Shown: one piece after another, positions 1-9,702 of the stretch
Numbering within the stretch: position 1 is the stretch's first letter
Layout of the letters: each line of letters begins with the position of its first letter
NCBI RefSeq assembly: GCF_900182915.1
Contig: NZ_FXUG01000003.1
Coordinates: 310,001-374,000, forward strand
Source of the DNA: Neorhodopirellula lusitana
GTDB lineage: Bacteria; Planctomycetota; Planctomycetia; Pirellulales; Pirellulaceae
Direction: 5' to 3'
Length of the DNA stretch: 64,000 nucleotides
Notes under the pieces: generated by a model
The model's database searches: none
Seen by the model: only the letters and a program-made list of their open reading frames with translations
What the model was told of the DNA's origin: nothing
Program-made: the position numbers and the translations under genes

Positions 1-2324
1 TTCAGTCGAAAGACCAATAACTGATCAGCGTTTAACTTGAGCGGGCGATCGAAGTGGTAGATGGCAGTATGAGTCAGTTGATTTTCGGTCGTCGGCAATT
101 GCCAACGCGCGGGACCACTACGCCAAACATTCCCTAGAACTCGCGGTGGATGCCCGTTGCTATAGCGAGCCGGATCCTCGCGGTCGGCTTCACCCCACGC
201 GACTTTCACTTCCATTTCTGGTTGAACGAGCACTTCCTTGGGCACCGCAATCGCGGTAGATGGCTTAGGCGTCGCGGGCGTTTCCTGCTGAAGTCGGTTT
301 CGATCTTGGTCCAACAAAACCAGTCGAAAGCCTTTCAGTCGATCGCTCATGCCGGGATCTGTCCGATTCCAAACCACAATCGATTCAACGGACTGCTCAC
401 TGCCGAGGTCAACTTCCCACCAAGGATCACGACCATTCAAGCTAGTGTGTGTGACGGACTTAGCTTTGTGATAAATCCCTTCCGTTTCACCATCAATCGC
501 CAGCTTCGCGGCTCCCGATGTGTAATCCGACGACTGACTTGCGGTTCCCTTCAATGCCAGATTGAGCGGCTTGCCTTCCTCGTCCTTATGAGTCGAAAAG
601 ACCTGCACCTCGGCGAGCGACAGGATCTGTTTCCCACTCAACTCAATGCGAACGTAGCGTGGACGATTGGAACGCATTTCGGGACCGTTGCTGCCGTCAC
701 TCACCACACTAGCCGAAAAGCCCAGCGAAAAGCGACCATCGAGACCGCGACCGACGTTCCCGCCGTTTCGATCATCCGGTAACACTTCCAGCCGCACTGA
801 ACTGATCGCCGTAGAGGTCTGCGGGCGAGTCGTAATCGAAACCGTTTCGCCTTGGGCGGGCTTTCCGGTCAACAGCACGCTGCCATCGTCAAGCACCTCA
901 TGCTTCGTGCCAGCAGTTGCTTCACTTGCAACCACCTCGGTAGCGATCCAGCCATCGGAGTATTTCGTCAATGCGGATCGAATGTTCTTTTCCCAATCTC
1001 GATAGGTTTCCGTATCCAAGGTCGACTGACCAAGTGCCGCGAGCACCGCGTCGTCGCGTTGTCGGACCAGGGACTCCATTTCCTTCCGCAGCGAAGATGA
1101 CTCGAGTCGCATTTCGGGAGGAAAGGGATAGTTGTTGTTGAAGCCCTTCAGGTCTTTGTTGGGCGAGTAGCCATAGTCGGAATAAACGCCCCATTGCTGC
1201 ACATCATCAAAGAACGCCCCCATCGAATAGAAGTCTTTCGCGCTGAACGGATCGAACTTGTGATTGTGACATTCACAGCACGCGAGGGTCGATCCCAGCC
1301 AAGCGGTCCCCATCATGCGCACGCGGTCGGCCTTGTATTTCGCTAAATACTCACCAGGTTGAGCCCCACCTTCCCGCGTGATCATGTTCAATCGCAACAA
1401 CCCGGTCGCGACCAAGTCTTCGGTCGTGGGGTTAGGCTTCAGATCACCGGCAAGTTGCTGCAGGGTGAACTCATCAAAAGGTTTATTCTGGTTGAAGGCG
1501 TCGATGACGTAGTCGCGGTAGGCAAAGATCCGCATGTTCTGGTCACCGTGGAAGCCGACCGTGTCAGCGAACCGCACGATATCTAACCACGAACTGGCCA
1601 TTCGCTCACCGAAGTGAGGAGACGCCAACAGACGCTCCACCTGACGTTCATAAGCATCCGCCGAGTCGTCCTTCAAGAACGCTTCCAGCTCATCCGGTGT
1701 AGGTGGAATACCGATCAAATCAAGACTCAACCGGCGAAGCAACGTCGCCTTGTCAGCGAATCCAGAAGGCTCGATGGAAGCGGTTTCGAGTCTTGAGAGG
1801 ATGAACGTATCGATGTCATTGATGACTTCGTCGGACAATCCCTGCAAATCCGGCAAAGCCGGCCGCGTCAGTGGAGCGTAGGCCCAATGCTGTTCGTACT
1901 CAGCCCCCTGTTCAATCCACTTCACAAACAAGGCTTTCTCGTAGTCCGACAACTGATGTCGAAAATGCTCCGGTGGCATCTGCTCGCCATCACCAGTTCC
2001 CATGATCCGGTGATAGACCTCCGACGCATTCAAGTCGCCTGGCACGATCCCCATTGCTTCATCATCGGAGTCCAACGGGCCTGTCGCCGATTCGAACGAA
2101 TCCAGGCGAAATGCGCTTTCATTGTCCTCTTCATCCGGGCCGTGACACGCGAAGCATGTGTTGGACATGATCGGCCGAATGTGTGCGTTGAACGTCACTC
2201 GATCCGGCAGTGTTTCAGCGAACGATCTTGTCACGAGGTGTTGTTCAGAAGATTCGTCGGCGAACGACCCAGCGGCCCCAACTAACAAGCAAACCAACGC
2301 GGCAATCAAAGAGATGCGATACAT
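1..2324 (-). CDS. PSCyt1/DUF1549-DUF1553 protein with F5/8C-like insert (3' end off window)
   Basis: This minus-strand frame stays open from an ATG at 2324 to the left edge, about 774 codons, so the C-terminus is missing. After a short signal-like N-terminus it carries a planctomycete cytochrome-like region with a CxxCH heme motif (CFACH) near residues 56-60. The DUF1549 core follows, with the family-typical CCECHNHKFDP string near residue 346. An F5/8-type-C-like (discoidin) segment lies near residues 585-670, with an IDG and a WWEVDLG signature. DUF1549/DUF1553 proteins are abundant in planctomycetes and are thought to be exported. Their biochemical role is unproven. The gene lies 75 bp downstream of a DUF1501 gene on the same strand and probably shares its transcript. 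That order is the reverse of the common one, in which DUF1549/1553 comes first. Confidence 0.9.
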   Translation of the reverse strand, partial: MYRISLIAALVCLLVGAAGSFADESSEQHLVTRSFAETLPDRVTFNAHIRPIMSNTCFACHGPDEEDNESAFRLDSFESATGPLDSDDEAMGIVPGDLNASEVYHRIMGTGDGEQMPPEHFRHQLSDYEKALFVKWIEQGAEYEQHWAYAPLTRPALPDLQGLSDEVINDIDTFILSRLETASIEPSGFADKATLLRRLSLDLIGIPPTPDELEAFLKDDSADAYERQVERLLASPHFGERMASSWLDIVRFADTVGFHGDQNMRIFAYRDYVIDAFNQNKPFDEFTLQQLAGDLKPNPTTEDLVATGLLRLNMITREGGAQPGEYLAKYKADRVRMMGTAWLGSTLACCECHNHKFDPFSAKDFYSMGAFFDDVQQWGVYSDYGYSPNKDLKGFNNNYPFPPEMRLESSSLRKEMESLVRQRDDAVLAALGQSTLDTETYRDWEKNIRSALTKYSDGWIATEVVASEATAGTKHEVLDDGSVLLTGKPAQGETVSITTRPQTSTAISSVRLEVLPDDRNGGNVGRGLDGRFSLGFSASVVSDGSNGPEMRSNRPRYVRIELSGKQILSLAEVQVFSTHKDEEGKPLNLALKGTASQSSDYTSGAAKLAIDGETEGIYHKAKSVTHTSLNGRDPWWEVDLGSEQSVESIVVWNRTDPGMSDRLKGFRLVLLDQDRNRLQQETPATPKPSTAIAVPKEVLVQPEMEVKVAWGEADREDPARYSNGHPPRVLGNVWRSGPARWQLPTTENQLTHTAIYHFDRPLKLNADQLLVFRL

Positions 2325-2399
2325 ACCAGAGGGATCAAATTAAAGGCAAAGACAGGGCAGAATGAAACAAATCGATTGGACTAACACGCTCGAACACGC

Positions 2400-3857
2400 C
2401 TAAGTCATGATTTCTTTCAACACACGGGCGGGTTCCACCCCAGTCAATTTCACGTCCAGCCCTTGGAAGCGGGCAGTCAGTTTTTCGTGATCCACCCCGA
2501 AAAGGTGCAACATCGTTGCGTGCAGGGAACGAACGGGAACCTCATTCTCGACCGCGGCATAACCCAGCTCGTCTGAACTTCCATAGGTCATTCCGCCTTT
2601 CACTCCACCACCCGCCATCCACACACTAAATGCGTTGATGTGATGGTCACGCCCGGTCCCCTGCGCCATCGGTGTACGACCAAATTCACCACCCCATAAG
2701 ACCAGGGTGTCTTCGAGCAGGCCACGGTCCTTCAGGTCTTTCAGCAGCGCAGCCGTCGGACGATCCGTATCCATCGCTGATTGCGTGAAGCCGCTCACCA
2801 AGTTGCTGTGATGATCCCAACCGCGATGGTACAGCTGCACGAAACGCACGCCGCGTTCCAGCAATCGTCGAGCCAGCAAACAATTGGAAGCATACGTGCC
2901 GTCGCCCGGCCGTTTAACGCCGTAATTGGCCAGCGTCTCTTTACTCTCGGTACTCATGTCGGCCAATTCCGGCACTGCCGATTGCATCTTGAATGCCATT
3001 TCGTACTGAGCGATTCGGGTCGCAATTTCGGGATCGATCACCTCACCAGCCAACATCCCGTTGAGCCGTTGAACTTCGTCGATGACTTGCCGCTGCGTCG
3101 ACTGGCAAACGCCGTCCGGGTTGCCGATGTAATGCACCGGAGAACCTGACGACTGGAACGCGATCCCTTGAAATTTGCTTGGCAAAATCCCCGCACTCCA
3201 CTGCCGAGCGGACACCGGTTGAGCACCGGGACCGGACGACGTCATAACGACATAACCAGGTAGGTTCTCCGTTTCGGCACCCAGGCCGTAAAGCATCCAC
3301 GATCCCATGCACGGACGCCCCTTGATGATGGACCCCGTGTTCATGAACGCGTGAGCGGTATCGTGATTGATCTGCTCCGTCGTCATACTACGAATCACAC
3401 ACAGGTCGTCTGCGTGAGCCCCGGTCAACGGGAACATGTCCGACATTTCGATGCCGGATTCACCCCATTTCCTGAATTTGGTGAACGACTTGCGGGCAAT
3501 TAATTTGGCCCCCTGCAACTGCGCAAGTTGTTGACCAGCAGTGAAGGATTCAGGGAAAGCTTGACCATCGAGTTCATCGAGGACGGGTTTCGGATCGAGC
3601 GATTCAACATGGGACGGGCCGCCCGCCATGCACAGGTGAACGATGCGTTTCGCCTTGGGCGCAAAATGAGGAATCCCAGGCAAGGACGGCCAAGGATGGT
3701 TGCTGTCTTGTGGTGCTGGCTCCGACCCGAGTGACGACTTCCCGCCTAGCAAGGATGCAAGTGCGAAGCTGCCAATGCCGGCAAACGATTTCGACAAAAA
3801 CGTACGACGAGCCCAGTCAGTACGCAGGCGGTCCAACTCAGGTGAAACTTGATTCAT
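2400..3857 (-). CDS. DUF1501 family protein with Tat-like signal
   Basis: This 485-residue protein has a twin-arginine N-terminus (RRTFLSKSFAG near residues 17-27) followed by a hydrophobic stretch, which suggests folded export by Tat. The motif MAGGPSHVESLDPKP near residue 80 and the late GGEFGRTP and GRDHH strings are hallmarks of DUF1501, a family related to the alkaline phosphatase/sulfatase fold. The enzymatic role is not established. The ATG at 3857 is followed directly by the Tat signal, so I accept it, although no clear Shine-Dalgarno is visible. It sits between a Gfo/Idh oxidoreductase (213 bp upstream) and a PSCyt1/DUF1549 protein (75 bp downstream). DUF1501 and DUF1549 genes are regularly paired in planctomycetes. 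Confidence 0.9.
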   Translation of the reverse strand: MNQVSPELDRLRTDWARRTFLSKSFAGIGSFALASLLGGKSSLGSEPAPQDSNHPWPSLPGIPHFAPKAKRIVHLCMAGGPSHVESLDPKPVLDELDGQAFPESFTAGQQLAQLQGAKLIARKSFTKFRKWGESGIEMSDMFPLTGAHADDLCVIRSMTTEQINHDTAHAFMNTGSIIKGRPCMGSWMLYGLGAETENLPGYVVMTSSGPGAQPVSARQWSAGILPSKFQGIAFQSSGSPVHYIGNPDGVCQSTQRQVIDEVQRLNGMLAGEVIDPEIATRIAQYEMAFKMQSAVPELADMSTESKETLANYGVKRPGDGTYASNCLLARRLLERGVRFVQLYHRGWDHHSNLVSGFTQSAMDTDRPTAALLKDLKDRGLLEDTLVLWGGEFGRTPMAQGTGRDHHINAFSVWMAGGGVKGGMTYGSSDELGYAAVENEVPVRSLHATMLHLFGVDHEKLTARFQGLDVKLTGVEPARVLKEIMT

Positions 3858-4070
3858 GGCAGGCAGACAGAGGCGGGAGAGGGAGGGAACGCATGCATTT
3901 CACGCCGGCAATCATCGACGTAAAACACACGACGTTGGAGATCATCTTAGCAAAAATCGTGAATCAACTCTGAACATCCGGACCAACACACCTCACACGA
4001 TCGATTGCCTAACCGGATCGATGCGTCCGGATTGAGCGGTGTCGCCCCCGATCACTCCAAGGCATCAACT

Positions 4071-5459
4071 CTAGCCCTGGATTTCAAAGCCTTTGCGGTA
4101 CTCACGCGACAACAAGGCGTTCGCTGCGTCATCACCGACAATTTCTTCTTTGTCCCCGTCCCAACGCATCGGTCGGTCAAAGCGGGCACTGATGTTTGCC
4201 AAGTGACATAGGTCGATGGCCCGCAAATGGCTGGTCACATCGGAAATGGGCTCAACTCGCTCACGCGTACAGTGAAAGAAGTTCGCCCAGTGGTTTTTGT
4301 GTTCGGAGTACGGCGTGGGCAAACCTTTGTAGGTCTTCGCAATCGCGTCAGCAGGTAAAGGATCGTCTTGAAGGTCTTCGACCGGTTTGCCAGTCAGGTC
4401 GCCCCGACTAACAAAAATCCGTCCCTTCGTGCCTTCCAGCAAGACACCGTTGCGACCACCGCTGTTGATCACCAGTTCGGTTCCGTCACTCATCGTTGCC
4501 GTCATCGAGAACGAAGACGCGGTGTGGTACTGGTCCTTCCGAGTGGGGTATCCGTCCTGATAAGGAACTGGGAACTTTGATTCACCACCAACGGAAACGA
4601 CCGTGTCGGACTGTCCGGCTTGCCGAAACGCCCACATCGAAATATCAACATGGTGAGCTCCCCAATCGGTCATGCTACCGCCGGAGTAATCCAGCCAAGA
4701 CCGAAACGTTTGATGACAGTTTGTCTTGCCAATCACCCAATCATCAGGGCCCAACTTCGGATCGGGAGTCCAGCGAAAGGGAGTTTCTGGAGCTGGGCCG
4801 AGCCATTGGTTCCAGTCCAGCCACTGTGGGACATCATGTTCGGGAATGGGTCCCGAACCACCGCCTCCACCAATCGCAGCGGTCGCTCGCGTGATCCGCC
4901 CCAGCCGACCGTCGCCGGCCATTGCGACCGCTTTGACGAAGAGGTCAAGGTAACTTCGCTGCATCGTTCCCACTTGAACGATACGACCGGTTTCCTTTTC
5001 TACTTGGCGAACTTTCTTGCCCTCGTCGATTGTCAACGTCAACGGCTTTTCGCAGTAGACATCTTTGCCCGCTCGCATCGCTTCGATCAAAATCTTCGCA
5101 TGCCAATGGTCCGGCGTCGCGATGTACACAACATCGACTTCATCCATATCGAGCACCTTTCGGTAATCGACGAAACCCTTTGCGTTCTTCGCATCGCCGT
5201 CAAAGATCTTGTCGATCGCTTTTTGGCGGTGATTGGAATCCACATCACAAACCGCCACCAGATCACACATGCCTTTCGCGAAACGCATGTGATTGTGCCC
5301 CATTCGTCCTGCGCCGATTAACCCCAACGCGGGCCGGTCGTTCGCTGATGCGGCCATTGCCGTTGCTGTCGACGAGAGCGGCGAAAGCATCGTGGCTGAC
5401 GCCAAAGCGGTGGTTTGTCCTAGAAAGCGACGGCGGGACGCAGTGAAGCGTATTGTCAT
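4071..5459 (-). CDS. Gfo/Idh/MocA family oxidoreductase, Tat-exported
   Basis: The predicted protein has 462 residues from the ATG at 5459. An in-frame TTG at 5471 would add four residues and is less likely. A twin-arginine signal (SRRRFLGQTTALASA) opens the protein. It is followed by a Rossmann nucleotide motif, LGLIGAGRMGHNH, and the family-typical EKPLT motif with its conserved lysine. Members are NAD(P)-dependent sugar or inositol dehydrogenases, and the Tat-targeted planctomycete versions are assumed to carry tightly bound cofactor to the periplasm. The substrate cannot be read from sequence. A ThuA-domain gene ends 59 bp upstream, a pairing often seen in sugar-catabolic loci, so a role in processing an exported carbohydrate is a reasonable inference. 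Confidence 0.92.
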   Translation of the reverse strand: MTIRFTASRRRFLGQTTALASATMLSPLSSTATAMAASANDRPALGLIGAGRMGHNHMRFAKGMCDLVAVCDVDSNHRQKAIDKIFDGDAKNAKGFVDYRKVLDMDEVDVVYIATPDHWHAKILIEAMRAGKDVYCEKPLTLTIDEGKKVRQVEKETGRIVQVGTMQRSYLDLFVKAVAMAGDGRLGRITRATAAIGGGGGSGPIPEHDVPQWLDWNQWLGPAPETPFRWTPDPKLGPDDWVIGKTNCHQTFRSWLDYSGGSMTDWGAHHVDISMWAFRQAGQSDTVVSVGGESKFPVPYQDGYPTRKDQYHTASSFSMTATMSDGTELVINSGGRNGVLLEGTKGRIFVSRGDLTGKPVEDLQDDPLPADAIAKTYKGLPTPYSEHKNHWANFFHCTRERVEPISDVTSHLRAIDLCHLANISARFDRPMRWDGDKEEIVGDDAANALLSREYRKGFEIQG

Positions 5460-5518
5460 GAGGGATCCCAAAATTGGTAGTTTGTGGCAAAGGTCAATCA
5501 GCCCGTGCCAACCGGTGT

Positions 5519-6604
5519 TTATGGTGCTGACCGCTGCGGGGCCAGAGCTGTGTTGACGATTTCAAGTTGGCTGGTCGCAGTGTCGTCCGCTTTCAAGTCG
5601 CCAACGGCGTATTGAATCCCGGCTAAGTAATGCTTCAACGCGAGCGGAGACCAATACGTCGTGTTGTTGTGGCCCAGGTTCGAGTAGAAAACACGACCTT
5701 TGCCATAACGATGAATCCAAGCGACCGGACGCAGCGGGATCGCATGGGTCATCGATAACTGTTCTTGATGAAGTTCAGGGGCGTGGTGGTTTTCCGGCTG
5801 ATCCAGGTCAAGTGAAATCAACTCACGCGACTGGGTTTCGTCATGCGTGCCTTCACGGTAGGCATAGATCTCATCTCGAAACCAAAATCCCTTACCGCCA
5901 ATCGCTTGATTGATCGGATGCTCGGGCGAACTGAGCTTGAACGCCCACGTTCCTTGCGGCTTCCAAGGATGGCACTGAAAAATGCCATTGATCATCCGAG
6001 CGCCTTCCGGCCAGCCTTTGCAACTGTCCGCCGCGGCATGGACACCGATCAGTCCCTTGCCCCCACGGACAAAATCCAAGATTGCTTGCTGTCCCGCTTC
6101 CCCGATCGTCTTATCGAAGTCGGTCGTGTTGTTCAACAACAACGCGTCATACTGCTGAAGATTCTCGAGACAGATATCGGCGGGATCATCGCTGAAGCTG
6201 ACCGTGAAAGCACCACTCGTGTCAGCGATCTGTTGATAGGCAACATTGGCTGTCGCGATCGATGCGTGCGGGTATTGGCACTGATAGAAAACGAGCACCT
6301 TTCGAGGCCGCGCCGCTGGCGCAAAAGCAACCTTAGGGGACGCCTCTGCAATGAACCGCTGCTCTTGATCCGTGGGTCCGTAGTGACCGAATAGCACCTC
6401 TCGCTTTTCAGGCCAATCGAATCGCACCCAATTAGCGGGGGCTCGGCCACGATGCTCGCCAAGTCGGCGCAAAAGGGCCTCGCCAGAGTTGTCTGCCTGC
6501 ACCCCTAGCGAAAGGCAAAACACACTAAGCAGGGCAAGCAATACAGGCAAAGCACCGGCATCAAACAAGATGAAGCGATGTTGAGTAATTCCAGGTAGCG
6601 TCAC
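5519..6604 (-). CDS. ThuA-like domain protein, exported
   Basis: The 361-residue protein starts at a GTG (6604). A hydrophobic segment near residues 18-35 (LLALLSVFCLSLG, followed by VQA) looks like a signal peptide. The ThuA-like domain begins near residue 100 with KVLVFYQCQYPHASI and includes YDALLLNNTTDFD, GKGLIGVHAAADS and the late PVAWIHRYGKGRVFYSNLGH, which is typical of this glutamine-amidotransferase-like family. ThuA proteins are linked to trehalose and other sugar metabolism, but a defined reaction is lacking. It is the first gene of the minus-strand set and probably co-transcribed with the Gfo/Idh gene. The exact start is uncertain because there is no clear ribosome-binding site. 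Confidence 0.85.
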   Translation of the reverse strand: MTLPGITQHRFILFDAGALPVLLALLSVFCLSLGVQADNSGEALLRRLGEHRGRAPANWVRFDWPEKREVLFGHYGPTDQEQRFIAEASPKVAFAPAARPRKVLVFYQCQYPHASIATANVAYQQIADTSGAFTVSFSDDPADICLENLQQYDALLLNNTTDFDKTIGEAGQQAILDFVRGGKGLIGVHAAADSCKGWPEGARMINGIFQCHPWKPQGTWAFKLSSPEHPINQAIGGKGFWFRDEIYAYREGTHDETQSRELISLDLDQPENHHAPELHQEQLSMTHAIPLRPVAWIHRYGKGRVFYSNLGHNNTTYWSPLALKHYLAGIQYAVGDLKADDTATSQLEIVNTALAPQRSAP

Positions 6605-7034
6605 TGATCGAAAGCCATGGCGACAAAGATATTCACGATGCTCGCAATACGAGCGAGTACCGCTAACCGAATAACTACTGCCGCATCGCCAAAAATCAGC
6701 CCACGAAATACGCTAAAATTCAACGCTAACCGATCAATTCACCCCAATAGTCCTGTCCAAAACGGCGGAAATTGAAGCTAACCGACGTTACAAGTATCTT
6801 GAGAATGTCTGTCTCAAAAGCGATCTCAACAGCTTCCACCGCCAAATGGAGGGGCATCGGACGGTCTCCTGGCATATTAAAATCAGATTCAGATTAGAAT
6901 ATGTATCTGGTGAACAAAGGCGAAGCCATTTCTACTTTCGTCTGCGTGAATCGGATTCCTCGTAGTCCGCTCTGCCAACAGACTCTCCTGCCGTCGCTTC
7001 CATTTGCGACACACCTACCTACCTGAAGACTCCC
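6605..7034. other. Divergent intergenic region
   Basis: This 430-bp gap separates the divergent ThuA and alkaline phosphatase genes and must hold promoters for both. I found no convincing sigma-factor consensus, PHO box, hairpin or small ORF. A short direct duplication of CAGATT occurs near 6890. Confidence 0.5.
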
Positions 7035-8837
7035 ATGCTCACCGACCGTTTGTTCACCTCACTTTGCCTGGCCGCTCTGACCTTCGGGATCATGGGTTCG
7101 GCGACTGCCAAGGATTCCAAAAACGCGTCCAAGCCCCAAGCCGCCAGCGCCACAGCGACCACCCCCGCCAAAATGCCTAACACCGTTAGCAAGGTGATCG
7201 ACGCAGTCAAAGACAATCTGGCGACCAATCCGGAATCCCCCGAGGATCCACTGCGACAAATGCAGTCCGACGCGATCAAAAATCAATCGGCCCCTTGGGG
7301 GTACTGGGGACACGTGCCCGGCAAGTACAGCACCTGGACAAACCACAGCAATCGTTTCGTGCCGTTGTACTCTTTTGGCATGACCCTGAATTCGTTGCGT
7401 GAACCCGGCAGCATGTATGCGGACCCCGAGCGTTTGAATCAGCGTTATGGTGCGGTGCCCAAAGACACGCTTAACCCACAAGCCCATTACCACGACCAAG
7501 TCGATGTTTATGAGCTACAGAAACTTGCCGCTCGAAACGGCAAGAAGCACATCATCACAATCATTTTTGATGGCAACGATTGGCAGTCTACCCGCAATGC
7601 GGCGATCTATCGAAATCAAGCCGACTTGTACGACAGTGGTCGTGGTCAAGGACTCGCTTTTCAAGACTACCGTGGTACCAAAACTGATTTTGCGTTTTTG
7701 GTCACCGCCCCACGATCCGGTGGTGCGAAATACGACGTGAACACACAAACCGTCCTCGATATCAAAAAGAAAGTTACCGGCGGATTCGATCCTCGACGCG
7801 CCGGCCCCATGCCTTGGCACGAAACACCCCAAAGTCAATATCCGATCAGCCGCGATCGTGAACAACCACACAGTTTCACCGACTCAGCATCTTCGGCGTC
7901 ATCGTTGTTGGCTGGTATCAAAACCTACAACGGTTCCATCAATGTCAACTCCGATGGTTCTTATGCGACACCTATCGCCCACGACTTGCAAAAGGAAGGT
8001 TTTCGAGTGGGTGTCGTGACCAGCGTGCCGGTTAGCCATGCGACCCCCGGTGCCGCGTATGCCAACAACGTCACACGCAAAGACTACCAAGACATCTCAC
8101 GCGATTTGATCGGGTTGCCGTCTTCGTCACACCGCCGAAACCCGTTGCCTGGACTCGATGTCTTGCTTGGTGGCGGTTGGGGCGAAGGAGTTGGCAAAGA
8201 TGCAACGCAAGGCGACAACTTCTTGCCCGGCAACAAATACTTGCATGAATCCGATCTCGAACGAGTGCAAAAGAGCGGCAAGTATCTCGTCGCTCAGCGC
8301 ACTCCCGGTCGTCGCGGCAACGACGTCCTTGCCGAGGCCACCCAAGCCGCCATCGAGAAAGACTGTCGCTTGCTAGGATACTTTGGCACCCGTGGCGGCC
8401 ACCTGCCCTTCCGAACTGCCGACGGCAACTACAAACCCACCTTCGATGTCAAAGGCACTGAACGCTACACCGAAGCCGACCTGGCCGAAAACCCAACCTT
8501 GGCCGAAATGGCAACGACTGCACTGAAGGTCTTGTCGCGGCCCCAGTCGGATACCGACCCGAAAGACGCCTTGGCACCGTTTTGGTTGATGGTGGAATGC
8601 GGCGATGTGGACTGGGCCAATCACGCCAACAACCTCGACAACAGCATTGGTGCGGTTTTTAGCGGCGAAGCGGCATTCCAAGCGGTGGTCGATTGGGTCG
8701 AAGCCAACGACGCTTGGGACGATACCGTCGTACTGGTGACCAGCGACCATGGTCACTTCTTCCACCTTGCTCAACCCCAGGCGATCGCTGACGCGGCCAT
8801 CCAGGCCCAAGCGATCCAAAAACTGGTTCAACCATAG
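7035..8837 (+). CDS. Alkaline phosphatase (PhoA-like), exported
   Basis: A 600-residue protein with a signal peptide (LFTSLCLAALTFGIMGSATA). It hydrolyses phosphomonoesters outside the cytoplasm if the PhoA assignment holds. The nucleophile motif is FTDSASSASSLLAGIKTYNG, with the catalytic Ser in DSA. SHATPGAAYANN matches the Asp/Thr magnesium-site region. VECGDVDWANHANNLDNSIG matches the E-x4-D-x3-H metal cluster, and TSDHGHFF matches the Asp-His zinc site. The protein ends about 30 residues after that DH, without the later GHT zinc histidine of E. coli PhoA. The first metal motif also reads FDGNDW rather than GDGMG. It could be a divergent subfamily. A sirtuin gene follows 73 bp downstream. 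Confidence 0.87.
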   Translation: MLTDRLFTSLCLAALTFGIMGSATAKDSKNASKPQAASATATTPAKMPNTVSKVIDAVKDNLATNPESPEDPLRQMQSDAIKNQSAPWGYWGHVPGKYSTWTNHSNRFVPLYSFGMTLNSLREPGSMYADPERLNQRYGAVPKDTLNPQAHYHDQVDVYELQKLAARNGKKHIITIIFDGNDWQSTRNAAIYRNQADLYDSGRGQGLAFQDYRGTKTDFAFLVTAPRSGGAKYDVNTQTVLDIKKKVTGGFDPRRAGPMPWHETPQSQYPISRDREQPHSFTDSASSASSLLAGIKTYNGSINVNSDGSYATPIAHDLQKEGFRVGVVTSVPVSHATPGAAYANNVTRKDYQDISRDLIGLPSSSHRRNPLPGLDVLLGGGWGEGVGKDATQGDNFLPGNKYLHESDLERVQKSGKYLVAQRTPGRRGNDVLAEATQAAIEKDCRLLGYFGTRGGHLPFRTADGNYKPTFDVKGTERYTEADLAENPTLAEMATTALKVLSRPQSDTDPKDALAPFWLMVECGDVDWANHANNLDNSIGAVFSGEAAFQAVVDWVEANDAWDDTVVLVTSDHGHFFHLAQPQAIADAAIQAQAIQKLVQP

Positions 8838-8910
8838 AGACTCGCTTCGCCATATGCGTCATCCAACGACGGCATCGCATTTTCCAATTCACCGCTAACC
8901 CATCACCCCC

Positions 8911-9639
8911 ATGAACATCCTGATTCTGACCGGTGCAGGCGTTTCCGCTGAATCCGGCATCCCGACTTTCCGTGATGCCAATGGTCTTTGGGAAGGTCAT
9001 GCTTTCGAGGATGTTGCCACCCCGGAAGCGTTTGCTCGGAATCCAGTGTTGGTGCATCAGTTCTACAACGAACGCCGTCGTCGATTGCAGGAATCCGATA
9101 TCCAGCCTAACGCCGCGCACGTCGCGCTAGCTGAGTTTGAGCAAGCTTGTGCCGACCGAGATGACATCCGTTTTTTGCTGGTGACCCAAAACATCGACGA
9201 CCTGCATGAGCGGGCTGGGAGTCAAAACGTGCTTCATATGCACGGCGAACTCCTGAAAGCCCAGTGCCTCGAGTCCCTGCAAACCTATCCGTGGAAGGAC
9301 GACCTTTCGCTCGAGACGCCGCATCCGGACGATCCCGATGACGAATCGAAACGAGGCTACTTGCGACCGCATGTGGTGTGGTTCGGCGAGATGCCCATTG
9401 GTCTGAACCAAATTTCCGAAGCCGCGTCGAACGCCGACCTGTTTCTCGCCATCGGAACTTCCGGCGTCGTGTATCCAGCCGCTGGCATTGTGGCGTCCAC
9501 TCCGCACGCATGCCGGCGCATCGAAATCAATCTGGACGCCACAGAAGCCTCTTCCGCATTCGACGAAACAATCCGCGGCCCCGCGAGCATCGAGGTCGGC
9601 AAAGTACTCCAGCAGATTCTGCACGACTGCAGCGAATAG
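8911..9639 (+). CDS. Sir2 family NAD-dependent deacylase (CobB-like)
   Basis: The 242-residue protein is a near-standalone sirtuin core. It removes acyl groups from lysines using NAD+. [15 protein letters not shown] forms the NAD pocket, [12 protein letters not shown] carries the TQNID motif, and HMHGEL contains the catalytic histidine. The CobB-like [12 protein letters not shown] string confirms the subclass. Tyr and Arg of FYNERRRRL match the Y-x2-R signature of class III sirtuins that accept succinyl or malonyl groups. Only one cysteine (KAQC) remains where zinc cysteines would lie, and the second Cys pair is replaced by an acidic loop. The ATG at 8911 puts the NAD motif at the extreme N-terminus, as in short bacterial sirtuins. 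It probably follows the phosphatase on one transcript. Confidence 0.92.
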   Translation: MNILILTGAGVSAESGIPTFRDANGLWEGHAFEDVATPEAFARNPVLVHQFYNERRRRLQESDIQPNAAHVALAEFEQACADRDDIRFLLVTQNIDDLHERAGSQNVLHMHGELLKAQCLESLQTYPWKDDLSLETPHPDDPDDESKRGYLRPHVVWFGEMPIGLNQISEAASNADLFLAIGTSGVVYPAAGIVASTPHACRRIEINLDATEASSAFDETIRGPASIEVGKVLQQILHDCSE

Positions 9640-9653
9640 TCTTCCTAATGTCC

Positions 9654-9687
9654 CTACGCTGAATTGAGCAGTAATTGCACTGCGTAG
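9654..9687. terminator. Possible bidirectional hairpin between convergent genes
   Basis: CTACGC and GCGTAG form a 6-bp stem between the convergent ends of the sirtuin and GT4 genes. An inner GCAGT/ACTGC pair offers an alternative fold. There is no strong U-tract on either strand, so a terminator role is only suggested by position. Confidence 0.3.
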
Positions 9688-9702
9688 TTCGTGCACGGTC
9701 TT

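Noticed and set aside
1359..2343. Plus-strand frames across the DUF1549 gene
   Set aside because: They are shadows of the minus-strand gene, which has clear CxxCH and DUF1549 motifs.
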